From Hofstenia miamia (lineage: Eukaryota > Xenacoelomorpha > Acoela > Hofsteniidae), in the NCBI GenBank assembly GCA_900660155.1, contig CABFPE010000502.1:451899-515898 (forward strand): a stretch of DNA of 64,000 nucleotides, in the 5' to 3' direction. Within the stretch, counting starts at the first letter, position 1; the number at the start of each line of letters is the position of its first letter. The notes under the pieces were generated by a model. That model saw only the letters and a list, made by a program, of their open reading frames with translations. It did not search any database and was not told where the DNA came from. Made by a program: the position numbers and the translations under genes. This document shows, one piece after another, positions 33,324 to 44,945 of this stretch.

Positions 33324-34016
33324 TCATAGCTTTGAAATTTGTGGCCTAAAGAAAGCAATCTTTAATGCTGCTAGCTTGTTACCACTAATATCAATTTTAT
33401 TTGATAAAAAGGCTTTTTCCGGATTTACACTTCCATCAAAAAGTCCATAGAATACTTCATCCTTACAGCTGATGGTGCAATCAGCAAAACCTTCTTCTGT
33501 AAAATCAACCCCTGCTGTTCCTGGCCTACAGTCAACAATGCATGTTAAAACGAATTGTTCATCATTAGTTAAGCAGAACTTATAGACTGCATTGATATTT
33601 TTTAGCAAATGTTCATTTTTAAGAGATTTCGCAATTGTTTTTAGGATTTTGTAAGATTTAAAGCTTTTATAGACCATTGTGTCAATTAGTGGAGATAGTT
33701 TGTTTACATCTGACGTTCTTCCACGTAATATTTTCAATTTATCTCTCAAATTAGTGTATTTACCTTTCAGAATACTTTTCAGATCTTGCAAACTTGATTC
33801 AAGTTCTATGGATTCTCCAAGCATATCAAAAGTCTGATTAGAGAATATTGCACAGGCTTTATTTCTACCATCAATAAAAAGTAAAATTGACTTAGAATTC
33901 TTGTTCTTTTCTGTGAGATGTATTACAAATGAATCGTTTAAAGCAACATTTTCTTGCTGCAGACAATCTTGAATATCTGAAGCGAGTTTGTGAGCAGATT
34001 CAATTTCATCCGTCAT
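33324..34016 (-). CDS. Tandem SCP2-domain protein with peroxisomal SKL
   Basis: A 230-residue single-exon gene. The ATG at 34014-34016 is the first in frame; the frame runs upstream only to a TGA shortly before. Residues about 135-230 are a clear SCP2 lipid-binding domain: FVLTCIVDCRPGTAGVDF, then DEVFYGLFDGSVNPEKAFLS and NKIDISGNKLAALKIAF. The C-terminus is QISKL, a canonical PTS1 for peroxisomal import. Residues about 8-110 repeat the same fold in diverged form (FVIHLTEK..LLFIDGRNKACAIF, then SLQDLKSILKGKYTNLRDKLKILRG). SCP2 domains bind sterols and acyl-CoAs. It lies downstream of and on the same strand as the thiolase gene at 39791-46529. In SCPx of vertebrates and insects these two activities are one protein. 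A further 5' UTR exon is possible. Confidence 0.85.
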   Translation of the reverse strand: MTDEIESAHKLASDIQDCLQQENVALNDSFVIHLTEKNKNSKSILLFIDGRNKACAIFSNQTFDMLGESIELESSLQDLKSILKGKYTNLRDKLKILRGRTSDVNKLSPLIDTMVYKSFKSYKILKTIAKSLKNEHLLKNINAVYKFCLTNDEQFVLTCIVDCRPGTAGVDFTEEGFADCTISCKDEVFYGLFDGSVNPEKAFLSNKIDISGNKLAALKIAFFRPQISKL

Positions 34017-34429
34017 GACGTGACGCCGAATACACAACAGACGAGATGTTAATATTTGTTTAGATAATAGACTTTGGCACTCAATATGAGGCAATTTTCA
34101 GTCATTGTAGTTGGTCAGAATTTAGGCGATTAAAAGTTGTGTGCTAACGGACACTGCTACCAACGCATGTTTGTAAAGTAAATATGTGCCAAGTCGTGCA
34201 TGCCTCAACATGTAGCATTTTTTATATTGCTTTGCAAGGTGATGATTCATTACTAATGACCTTTTATTCTTTATTAGTAAGTAATATTTCGCATCCAATT
34301 ACATAATAAATTAATGCTATGTATCACAGTTACATGATCCATGCAATCGGATAAGATTTGACCCGGTCATCCAGTGAGATTCTGGAGAACAGTGCCTGGA
34401 CAGGTTAACGATGCGGACTGAATTAAAGA

Positions 34430-34530
34430 TGAAAAATAAATATGAGACAATTATTTATTTTAGATTTTAAATATCTTCATAGTTCTTGAGTTATGAGATT
34501 GTAAATTGTTTTGAAGAAATCATCACAGAT
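34430..34530 (+). repeat. Dispersed repeat family, 3' fragment F
   Basis: TTTTAGATTTTAAATATCTTC and GTTCTTGAGTTATGAGATTG match the 3' end of copy E at 41530-41580. Confidence 0.4.
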
Positions 34531-34879
34531 TTTTACTTAAGTACAAAATATGTGTAGAAAAATTTTACTATGGTTTAATGCCCACATTCCTAAAAAAATT
34601 AGTCTCTTGTAAAAGTATCTAATTCCATAGTTATTAATTCATACTGACAGCAATTTTTAATATCCATGGCTTGATGTATGAACCAAAAGTAGATTTTCCA
34701 AAGTACCAATCTTAGATCGGTAACAGAGGCTTTCATATTAGAAATACAAACATTTAAAACTGATGGAATGTGGGCTTCGTCCCTCATAGGTTTGGTTCTC
34801 ACATAATTGAGGATGCGAAACAAAAGCCCAACATGATGATTTTCTATGAAGCAACAAAATTTAGGTCTTTCACAACCTT

Positions 34880-34908
34880 CATTTCTAAAATAGCTGGATT
34901 CGCCCCTG
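34880..34908 (-). repeat. hAT-type terminus (minus orientation, solitary)
   Basis: Reverse complement reads CAGGGGCGAATCCAGCTATT, a typical hAT MITE end. The partner was not identified. Confidence 0.4.
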
Positions 34909-35204
34909 AAACTATTATCAAAGTAAAATTTCGAATTTCACCCCCGCCATATCCCGTATGCTTCAAAATATCAATCTGTGAAAGATTATTCTGTTTTCAC
35001 AAATCTATTTTATTTATTAATGTACCTTTTAATTTGAAATTAAACTTTATATTAACTCAACATGAACCTATTAATAGAAACAACCGAAAATTGCATTTAA
35101 GAACTTTTGAAAACATACAACTACACATATTTAAAGCACATATAGAATTTGTGTAAACAAGTTCTTAAATCGAAAAAATCAGTATAAAAACAAGACCTTC
35201 AGAC

Positions 35205-37130
35205 GTGATATGTAGAACATGTCAAGATGCTATCAAAGAAAAGATTATGCATAGTTGTAGATGGTGCAACACAATTTTTCACGCCAACGAAGAGTGCTCT
35301 GGATTCGATGAAAACTGCATCGAATTTTATAGCACTTTAAAACCAGTGTTCGGAAAGCGGAAAGAAAAAAAATTATATCTTGCCTAAAAAGCAGCGAAGT
35401 ACCTTCCATTTGTAGTTGCCAAAGAATGGAATCGCACGACAAAGAACTTACCCAATTGAGTGAAGAATTTAAGAACGCTTATTCCAGAATAGCTGAGCAA
35501 ACGAAAATTTTTCACATGGGTTTATTCAGTTTGGCAGGAAGTTGGATTCCAAGAATTTTCCGAAAATGATATGACTAATAAAACAAGTGTTCGGATTTTT
35601 TGATGTAAAGAACAAGACGTATCAATCTCCTAGGAACAGTCAACAAAGAATACGGATGAAATGAAAAAATTATTTACATATCTCGGAATGGAATCTAGCT
35701 GTATAAAAACATGTTGGTAGGTTCGAAGACTTACAAAATCACATGATCGTTATGGATATCGGATTGGAATGGGATTGTTCACTGTATCATTGCTAATGCA
35801 TTCAAACTAATTAATTAATAGGCAAGTGCTTCTTTATGAAATTGAGAAAAAATGTTTTAAAAAAATGGTTAGAACTTATAAATAATGGAATGAATGAGAA
35901 ATTTTTTTTGGAAAATTCGCAAACAAAAGCTTTTCAGCAAGAACCAAGAGTTCAAAATTTATTTGTAACAATTATTGAAGAACCTAAGCAGAAACGGAAA
36001 TATCCTAGTCTTGTATGTTGCAATTCATAATCACAAAAATGAAATGAATGAGCTCAAAATTTTTGCTGCTCAAAATAAGCCACATTTTATTTCCGTTAGT
36101 AAGAGCTGAGTTGATATGGATAAGCTCCGTGATAGATATTTTAATATGCCAAAATACCAATACTACCCTACAGACATGATAGTCGTAAACTCAGTGGTGC
36201 GGTTTTTACATTTGGTATTCAAATAAAATGTGTATGTTAATGAGAATTGATATAGAATATATTCCCGATAAAATTGAGTTCTTAGTAGTTGAATCAGAAA
36301 TGGCCGCATTTTAATGCAAATGAACATTTGGGAGTTAATGACTTTTTGATAAATACCTTTGATAATATAATGATGAGCTGTCTGCTAACACCAACTGTAC
36401 TTACATGCGATTTTAATGTCAATTTCACCAATAACCCCCTACAGAGTGTTTGCAGGTATTTGGAACTTAGGGAACGAAATTTGCAAATCGAGGATGCAAA
36501 CAGGTCAAAAAATTTAACAAATTAATATGACCCAAACGTCTTAAGAAAATTTTTGTATAATTTCACACATTTGAGTAAAAATGGTATTTAACCGTATGGC
36601 TAACTTCTGCTTCCTTGATGCATCTTTTGAGTTAATTCCTTTTGATTGGGTCAATTTTTTAAGCAAGTAATAAAACCATTTGTAACCTGCATTTCACTAC
36701 GTGTCGCGATAAGTTTATTGAAGCTAAGAAAAGTGTTAGTGCACATGAATTTCACAGCAAATTTGTCACTGCCTAGAATGTACATTCATTTTCATTGCAA
36801 ACTGTTTAGCCTGTTCTGACTTTATCAGTGAATGCAGAAAAACATGCTCAGATGCACAGAAAACTGGCCGCCCTACAATTCGCAGTAATGAAAATATTGA
36901 AGCAGCTAAAGCATGTGTTGGGGATGATATTCGCATCATTATGGGGATTATGGTTAAACAAAACGCTAAGGAAACAAAATAAAAAGAATGTCTATAAAGA
37001 TGTGGATTCAGTTGAAGATGCTTGCCAACAGTTCATGTTTAGCCTTAATTGACGAAATCATTAAGTTTAAGAATCATGGTTCTAATGTAATTCAATCCAG
37101 TGGTGACTGGACTGTTGTTTAATGTATATT
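35205..37130 (+). mobile_element. Decayed CR1-like LINE: PHD-type ORF1 and endonuclease
   Basis: Plus-strand traces in order. First, a PHD-like zinc finger (CRTCQDAI.., HSCRWCNTIFHANEECSGF, then in another frame FIALCNQCSESGKK). Next, coiled-coil-like KELTQLSEEFKNAYSRIAEQ. Then an AP-type endonuclease: HNHKNEMNELKIFAAQNKPH, FISVSKS at about 36010-36110, MPKYQYYPTDMIVVNSVV, RIDIEYIPDKIEFLVVESEM at about 36245, and VLTCDFNVNFTN (GDFN box with Cys for Gly) at about 36400. RT is missing. Many stops and frame changes. A tail frame near 37030-37121 ends in SNVIQSSGDWTVV and is unassigned. PHD fingers in ORF1 and this endonuclease are known in CR1/L2-type LINEs. Confidence 0.65.
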
Positions 37131-37499
37131 TTTTGTTTAATATAAACTTCCAAGTGGTATCAGATGTTTCTCAAGACTTTCTGATCATGCAATATATGCA
37201 AATACATTAAGTCAATTGATACTCAAGTGTGAACGTGGGTTAGGTATGCTCACGCGGATGTGGGTACAGTTTCTTAAACATTTGCGGATGTGGGTAGTGT
37301 AAAGAATTACAAAAGTGCTGGTAAATTTGCAGGCATGATTTTACATATTATTCTTTTTCATAGGTTGTCATCAATATATTAAGATGAATCTCATAATTGT
37401 CATGCAATTTTAATTCATTGTATAACGTTCAAAATTATATTTGAAAAAGAAAATCATGGACGGATGGGATTTGCTCAATTGCATTGATTCAGATGTGAN

Positions 37500-37868
37500 T
37501 TTGAAAACATACAACTACACATATTTAAAGCACATATAGAATTTGTGTAAACAAGTTCTTAAATCGAAAAAATCAGTATAAAAACAAGACGTTCAGACGT
37601 GATATGTAGAATATGTCAAGTTAAAGATGCTATCAAAAAAGATTATGCATAGTTGTAGATGGTGCAACACAATTTTTCACGCCAACGAAGAGTGCTCTGG
37701 ATTCAATGAAAACTGCATCGAATTTTATAGCACTTTGCAACCAGTGTTCGGAAAGCGGAAAGAAAAAAAATATTATATCTTGCCTAAAAAGCAGCGAAGT
37801 ACCTTCCATTTGTAGTTGCCAAAGAATGGAATCGCACGACAAAGAACTTACCCAATTGAGTGAAGAAT
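37500..37868 (+). other. 369-bp fragment between two Ns; copy of 35106-35468
   Basis: Flanked by N at 37499 and 37869. It differs from 35106-35468 by a few substitutions and a 6-bp net length change. Probably an allelic contig fragment. Its PHD-type reading frame also duplicates that of the LINE. Confidence 0.8.
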
Positions 37869-37869
37869 N

Positions 37870-38342
37870 CAACAGTTCATGTTTAGCCTTAATTGACGAA
37901 ATCATTAAGTTTAAGAATCATGGTTCTAATGTAATTCAATCCAGTGGTGACTGGACTGTTGTTTAATGTATATTTTTTGTTTAATATAAACTTCCAAGTG
38001 GTATCAGATGTTTCTCAAGACTTTCTGATCATGCAATATATGCAAATACATTAAGTCAATTGATACTCAAGTGTGAACGTGGGTTAGGTATGCTCACGCG
38101 GATGTGGGTACAGTTTCTTAAACATTTGCGGATGTGGGTAGTGTAAAGAATTACAAAAGTGCTGGTAAATTTGCAGGCATGATTTTACATATTATTCTTT
38201 TTCATAGGTTGTCATCAATATATTAAGATGAATCTCATAATTGGCATGCAATTTTAATTCATTGTATAACGTTCAAAATTATATTTGAAAAAGAAAATCA
38301 TTGACGGATGTGATTTGCTCAATTGCATTGATTCAGATGTGA
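37870..38342 (+). other. Duplicate of 37026-37498 after an N
   Basis: 473 bp equal in length to 37026-37498 and nearly identical (for example ATCATTGACGGATGTGAT versus ATCATGGACGGATGGGAT). The first copy stops exactly at the N at 37499. Best explained as overlap of unmerged contigs from two haplotypes. Confidence 0.8.
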
Positions 38343-38399
38343 AAACGTAAATAACTGAAGATTCACTAAAACTGATTGACACAATATACAACTTTTATG

Positions 38400-39780
38400 T
38401 GTATGAATAAATAAATATACATATATGTACATGTATATACAGTATAGTAATATATATATATATATATACATATATCTGTAAGATGTATACTGTTATATCA
38501 ATATCGTCTCTATTCCTATGCTGAAGTTTATGTATGCACCAACATGCACATACATTAAGTTAACACTTACATGTGCATTTAGAAATCAATGATATAGTAT
38601 GGACACTTCAAGATTGTCTAATTTAAATTTATTTTAGGGATGGGATGTGGTGGGAGTGTGGGTTGGGTACACATTTCTAAAAATGTGTGGGTTGGATTGG
38701 GTACTGACGTGGTGCATGCGGGTTGAAAATCTGTAGCTACCTTTTCTCCAAATTATATAATTTCATGCTGTTTTTTATAAACCCATTGCATAGCCAGTGC
38801 CTTTTCCGAATCTTTAATATGAGCTAATTTTTTAATTATAGATTTATGTGCGGATTCCCTTCCTTTTTTGTAAGGAAATATTCTAGCCTATGCCAATTGT
38901 GAGCAAATATTTTAATTGCTGTGATGATTTAATTGCAAACGTGCGCTGTCATGAATATCACTATGGCTATTTTGTGAAATAAATAGTCTTAAAGTTGCAT
39001 TTATTAAACATCACTAGTACGCACGGACGCACGGGCGTAAGCATTTATTATTTTTAAAAAAACTACAAAACATTTACAATTTTTTTAGGCAGTTTAGGCT
39101 TAATTATCTCGATATTTGCATCAAATAATCTATGATTATTGCAGGGTCACAAAGAAAATAAAAACGAGATAATTCATCTAAGAAGAAATGTATTGGAAGT
39201 TAGAATATTACGATAACTTAAAATGCCATTAAACTCCTTAATACGATTTAAATTTCTCAGTCATATCTCTAGTATTTATATCTATTAATCATCAGATGTA
39301 TTCAAAAATAGAAAAAAACTATTTGTGTTTGTGTACAAAGCGACTATTGGTACTAAAATACATGAACATGCTATCATTATTCAAGATATTATGGATTTGA
39401 TATTTATACCGGTACAATAATTGTACATGTACATCATTCTTGCACAAGATTTTTGAAGCTTACATTATTAAGAGATGCAATCAAGAAAATCTATTGAATA
39501 ATCAATTAAATCTAAATATTTCTCTTAGAATTTAAGGCATACCCCATTGTGGGGATCAAGTCAATTCTAAATGTATATAGATTTGGAAATGTGATAGTCC
39601 ATTATTTTCCTGAAAGCCATAATTTTAATTGAAATTTGGAGAAAAAATTTATTTGCTAAAGATAAACATCAACTCTTATCCTGCATGCACATGCACATGT
39701 TTGAAATGCACAGCATGAGCTTGGCCAAACAAATAGCAACCGGAAAGTGTATTGTATAATCTCTGCCACTTCTTACAAAA
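38400..39780. other. Microsatellite and gene-free sequence
   Basis: TA/CA-rich run at about 38400-38480, then AT-rich sequence with no recognisable gene. It forms the 3' flank of the thiolase gene. Confidence 0.5.
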
Positions 39781-39790
39781 TTTCATATAT

Positions 39791-40041
39791 TTATAGTTTG
39801 CTTTTGTTGGAAAAATCCATGATGCTTTCATATATCGCTACCACGGCAGCTCCTCCCAAACCAAGATTATGCTGAAGACCAACTTTTGCATTTTTCACTT
39901 GACGACCTCCAGCTATCCCACGTAGATGCAAATATATTTCAACGCATTGCGCAACACCAGTCGCTCCTAATGGATGACCTTTTCCAATTAGTCCCCCACT
40001 GGGGTTTATAACACACTTTCTTTTGCCTATTGTTATTTCTG
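39791..40041 (-). CDS. Peroxisomal thiolase (DAF-22/SCPx type), last exon
   Basis: Encodes [32 protein letters not shown] and [16 protein letters not shown], the C-terminal thiolase core, whose His in GHPLGATG is catalytic. It ends NKSKL*, a canonical PTS1 peroxisomal signal. The acceptor is at 40042-40043 (ATTGGAAAG) and the first two bases complete a codon opened by exon 4, so the phases agree. There is no SCP2 domain after the thiolase, unlike human SCPx but like nematode DAF-22. The junction with exon 4 is about 7-12 residues shorter than in relatives (see findings). Confidence 0.88.
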
Positions 40042-41269
40042 CTTTCCAATGTGGGATTTTGAAAATAATAATATTAAAATATTTATGTCGAACATAATGT
40101 AACACAGAATTCGAGAAATGAACATTTATTAGGGCGGGGCTGAAGCTCGATATTCAAATGCAAGCATAGTCAGAAAATATTTTAAAGTTGTAACATTTCT
40201 CTTAACTCTACGATACAAATTTGTGAACTGAAAAATATATAAAATAGAGGAAGGAAACTATATGCTACAAAATATGTGTGAAGACAGTTGTTGTAAGCCT
40301 ACAAAGTTTGAGAATTACTCTTGATCGAAACTGATAGAGATAGCATGAAATGAAACGACGATGGCAATCTGCTAGGTTTTCTTGTCGTCGGAATCCATAA
40401 AATTGATAGAGATTTGATCCGGCGTAAATGAGGCGATAGCTTTTAGATGCCAAACAGTTTTCCTCAGTGAAGTCATTGCACAAAGAACCAGTGGTCACAG
40501 AATATTGTTGAACCAGGTTGTGCTTAAAGAATAACGATGATGACTATGATTTGAGCTTTTTTGAGAAATGTTTGTTCTCCAAGGTGGGCTCGATTAGAAA
40601 ACACTTCTCATTTATTGAAGCCATTCAAGAAAACAGCTTACACGAAGTCTAATATCTAATCCACTGCACTGTTTTCTGACATTCACTTTTCAAACAGAAC
40701 ATTTCATTTGCTTAAGTATCTTAGCTACATTAATAGTAATGTCGTGTATTGCTATTCTCTCTACGTATGTCACTATTAGATCCTTTTAGAAATTGGTAGC
40801 GCGCTTCATCATTTGCAAGGCAATGTATTTCTATTTCTGTACTTCAGTAACTTCCTTTGAAAGCAAATGGTCTTAGTCGATTACCCTGATTCTAAAACCA
40901 ATAATATTGATTAAATAGCACATGATTGAAAGGAAGTTATCGCTTAGAAATAAAAACATAAAATAGAAAAACTGTAATATATAAAGCGACATTTTGGAGA
41001 ATGACGAGAGTAAGAGCATTTACACGCAATAAATTGAGAACATGATACATCCATCTTCATTATATCAGAATGTGGAATAATTTCAACCAATTTTAAGAGT
41101 CTATGCTTTAATCCATTTGGATTGAAAAAATCAACATTTTCTTAGAGGAAGTCCACCAAGCATCAGACCTAGCAGCAAAATAAATTATAATTTTAAGGAT
41201 TGGTCTCAATTTAAATAATTAGCCATTTGAATTATTAACCCTATTGTTACTTTTATGTAACAAACTGAT

Positions 41270-41600
41270 ATATGCTAAAACATATCCTTATGCCTGAATT
41301 TCTCAATAAGAAATCCGATTTTTGGTAAGATATTCATATTATTTCCATAAATAGTGTTCATATAACGAGGCGGTGTAATGCCCATGGGAACAACAACCAC
41401 CCTGAAATAGTATGTTTTTTGAAGAAAAACAGTGTGAGTCCCGCCCAAACGCGCTTGGACGCTACAGCACCAAGTCACAAACTTAAGACGAAAAGGAAAG
41501 AAGGAGACGATTCTCTATCATATGGTGTTTTTAGATTTTAAAAATCTTCAATAGTTCATGAGTTATAAACATTTAAAATTTTTTTGTTGAAGTACTTACA
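41270..41600 (+). repeat. Dispersed repeat family, copy E (intronic)
   Basis: In the last intron of the thiolase gene. Contains TAATGCCCATGGGAACAACA, ACCACC, AAAAACAGTGTGAGTCC, GAAAAGGAAAGAAGG, ATTCTCTATC and the 3' block TTTTAAAAATCTTCAATAG, in the same order as copy B at 4330-4690. Confidence 0.6.
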
Positions 41601-42707
41601 AAATTCCTAGCGGAAATAGAGTTAAGAACTAGACTGAACTGCCAAGAAACTGTCATAGTCATGCTTATTTATTAAAAATACAATTGTATTTTCACAGGAT
41701 TTTTACATTTCGCTGGTATATGAATATCGAGCTACAGTCACAATTTTATTAATTTTTAGCTATTAACACATTTATAAGCGACTATGTAAAATTTCTATTA
41801 GTGTTTCTTATTAAAAAATAAATTTACATAATAATGTAATAGCTATTTTAATAATTACCTTTATATAAATGTCTATATATAAATAGCATAGCAATTTGCA
41901 AGTCTAATAGAAGATGACTTGTAATTTTAAACCAATTTTCAATCCATCCTATTATTGTGACTAATAAAAAATTTAATCTGTTTATATTTGTGATATTAAT
42001 TAAGCTTTGCGTACGTTATTCATTCTTTGTGTATATAAATAATAAAACAAATATAATATTTCTTTCTAATGAAAATCTAAGCTAGTTTTCAAATTACAGA
42101 TAAATACTTCCCAAACCTTTTCCGAAAGTGACCGTAGTAGCTTCAAATTGTAATATTACTTTGAGTGAAGAAAAAGCCTTTTTGAGTAAACAATCATCGT
42201 TATTAAGAAATCATATTAAGAGACATATTATAGACACTAACTTTGCTCAATATTAATAATTCGAGTTTAATAATCGAATAATAGTAGTTGTTGTTTTTCT
42301 GAAATGTCTTTCCAAATGCAACTGAATGAGTCGCTGCAATTGTTAAGCTGATGCTACACGATCATGCATGAAACTAGTATTCAGGGTAAAACATGCCTTT
42401 ATATTCTGGTGTTGAATTGACAGTACATCGATTCAAAAAATTCAAAATTTTATACTGTATCAACTGTAATATAGTATGATTTTACTAAAAAATATATTTG
42501 TTAATTGCCCTAATCGTTATTGATTCAATCTCCACATTTTAACATTTATTCGTGCATAATGTGGTAAAAATTCTGTAGAACCCATATTTTTTCATTTGGA
42601 ATATTCGTCCAGGAAAGGTTTTTTACTTTAAAGCTGAAATTGATATGTGCCGTAATTTTACTAAGGTAATACTGGTAATATTTAGCGATGGAAAACAGAA
42701 AACCAAC

Positions 42708-42939
42708 CATTAGCTTTGTTAAGTCCAAGAGCTTCATAGCTTAGGAGCTCATTTATAGTAAAACAATCATGCAACTCAACGACATCCAAGTCTTCCGGAC
42801 TTAGCGTACTCCACTTGTAGACATTTTCAGATGCCAGACGTGTCATTTGCATGCCAACCACGTTTCTCATGTCGCCAGAGTCAAATGTGGAAGGCAGGTC
42901 TGAAATCATTGAGATCGCAGACATTCTCACACAAGGAGA
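42708..42939 (-). CDS. Peroxisomal thiolase, exon 4
   Basis: Acceptor TACTTTTAAG|TCTCC (phase 0); donor AATG|GTTGGT (one base carried over). Encodes SPCVRMSAISMISDLPSTF, then LDVVELHDCFTINELLSYEA, holding the conserved HDCF box of SCPx-type thiolases, and ends LGLNKAN. The upper 55 bases (42885-42939) recur at 44330-44384 next to an N. Confidence 0.85.
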
Positions 42940-43464
42940 CTTAAAAGTATATTTATTTAAGTTGTATAATGCTGATTTATCTTTGCATTAGCCTACTTAT
43001 AAGTGCCTCTTTCAACATTATATAGTGAAATTATTATAAACATCAACCTTAAATGTCTTAAATATTCATGTGAATGCATGATCAATTTAAAAGTTTTATG
43101 CATTTAAAGATTTTAGGGCTCATTGCAATTATATATTTATGCCCAGAAAATCGAATCCGAATATTGTAATATTGTGATATTCATAATAGAATTTGGATTA
43201 ATTTCGTATGTAAGGTAACAAACGACGTATTGACACCCTTTGTAGGAGAAAATTCAGAATTGAGAACTTCAGAAGTTTAATATTTTTATTAATACAAAAG
43301 AGAATATAAGAAGGTACTTGAAATGCCCTATTTCTTTACACACGTCATTCTATAATGTTTTCGATAATTTTTTAAAATACTAAATTATTTAATCTAACTG
43401 TAAACATTTTTACCAACAAGCAAATAACTCGAAAATGTCGAAATGAAGAGCATATTACTCAAGC

Positions 43465-43500
<36 letters not shown>

Positions 43501-43517
43501 GCGTTATCACTATATAC

Positions 43518-43874
43518 TTTTAAGCTTTTGCTGTGTTTTTCGCTAACCAAGATTACTGCTGCTGCGCCATCAGAAGGAGGGCAGCATTGGTAAAGTGTCA
43601 ACGGATCTACTACAACTTTTGAATGCAATACATCATTTAAGTCAACTTCTTTCTTTGAAATAGCGTTTGGATTTTTACATGCATTGTTGTGATTTTTCAC
43701 TGCAACTTTTGCTAGGGTTTCTCTAGTTATCCTTCTCAACTCCATGTGCTCCTTTGCAGCTGCGCCAAACAATTGAGCAGCTAATGGAGCATCTGTTACT
43801 TGAGTCTTTTCTCTCAGACATTTCAAGTGGTGTTCCAATGGATTTGGTTGAATTTCTAAGCCCCATTCAAATGA
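43518..43874 (-). CDS. Peroxisomal thiolase, exon 3
   Basis: 119 codons, phase 0 at both ends: acceptor AATAAACTAG|TCA, donor AAA|GTATAT. Encodes EIQPNPLEHHLKCLREK, DAPLAAQLFGAAAKEHMEL and LTLYQCCPPSDGAAAVILVS, the SCPx-type middle region. The intron begins with a (TA)n run about 20 bp past the donor. An identical copy is at 44963-45319. Confidence 0.88.
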
Positions 43875-44037
43875 CTAGTTTATTAATTATATAGTTTTAC
43901 ACAAAAAATGTTTCTTTCAGTTTCTAACGTATTTCATTCCTCGAATTATTAACTAGTCAATTTGATCCCATACACTTTGGCAACTATTCTTGCAAAACAT
44001 GTATTATATAAATAAAAACATGGGGCTGTTTTGCTAC

Positions 44038-44281
44038 GTCATTATTGCCAAAATGTAATATTATTTTTTCACCATTTGCAGCACGTAGTGGTCCACGTCT
44101 CATTTTCTCGAATCCAACGACCAAAACTCTATCAAATCTCCCCCCTGCAATTAATTGTGCTGAGAGATAAAGAGCGCTGCCTCCACTGGCACAATTGTTA
44201 TGAACATTGATAATGGGAATTCCGGTTAATCCGTTGGAGTAAAGAGCTCTTTGGCCACAAGCCGAGTCCCCATTTACATAA
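44038..44281 (-). CDS. Peroxisomal thiolase, exon 2 (first of two identical copies)
   Basis: Begins with one base completing the Gly opened by exon 1, then [37 protein letters not shown] (catalytic acyl-accepting Cys in NNCASG) and [14 protein letters not shown]. The donor is taken as GAC|GTAGCA because it gives phase 0 for exon 3; a site a few codons further on is also possible. The identical exon is at 45483-45726. Confidence 0.82.
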
Positions 44282-44329
44282 CTTCGAGTTTGAAATTTTT
44301 TATAATTTGAGCAAGTGATAAATTTTAAN

Positions 44330-44909
44330 ATGTGGAAGGCAGGTCTGAAATCATTGAGATCGCAGACATTCTCACACAAGGAGACTTAAAAGTATATTTA
44401 TTTAAGTTGTATAATGCTGATTTATCTTTGCATTAGCCTACTTATAAGTGCCTCTTTCAACATTATATAGTGAAATTATTATAAACATCAACCTTAAATG
44501 TCTTAAATATTCATGTGAATGCATGATCAATTTAAAAGTTTTATGCATTTAAAGATTTTAGGGCTCATTGCAATTATATATTTATGCCCAGAAAATCGAA
44601 TCCGAATATTGTAATATTGTGATATTCATAATAGAATTTGGATTAATTTCGTATGTAAGGTAACAAACGACGTATTGACACCCTTTGTAGGAGAAAATTC
44701 AGAATTGAGAACTTCAGAAGTTTAATATTTTTATTAATACAAAAGAGAATATAAGAAGGTACTTGAAATGCCCTATTTCTTTACACACGTCATTCTATAA
44801 TGTTTTCGATAATTTTTTAAAATACTAAATTATTTAATCTAACTGTAAACATTTTTACCAACAAGCAAATAACTCGAAAATGTCGAAATGAAGAGCATAT
44901 TACTCAAGC

Positions 44910-44945
<36 letters not shown>

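Noticed and set aside
36835-36990. Mariner-like GRP segment (KTGRPTIRSNENIEAAKACV)
   Set aside because: Suggestive of a mariner linker but too short and isolated, without ends or catalytic core; left inside the decayed LINE region as unassigned.
43467-43838. Thiolase exon 3 frame extended into a poly-(Ile-Tyr) tail
   Set aside because: The tail is translation of the intronic (TA)n run beyond the GTATAT donor.
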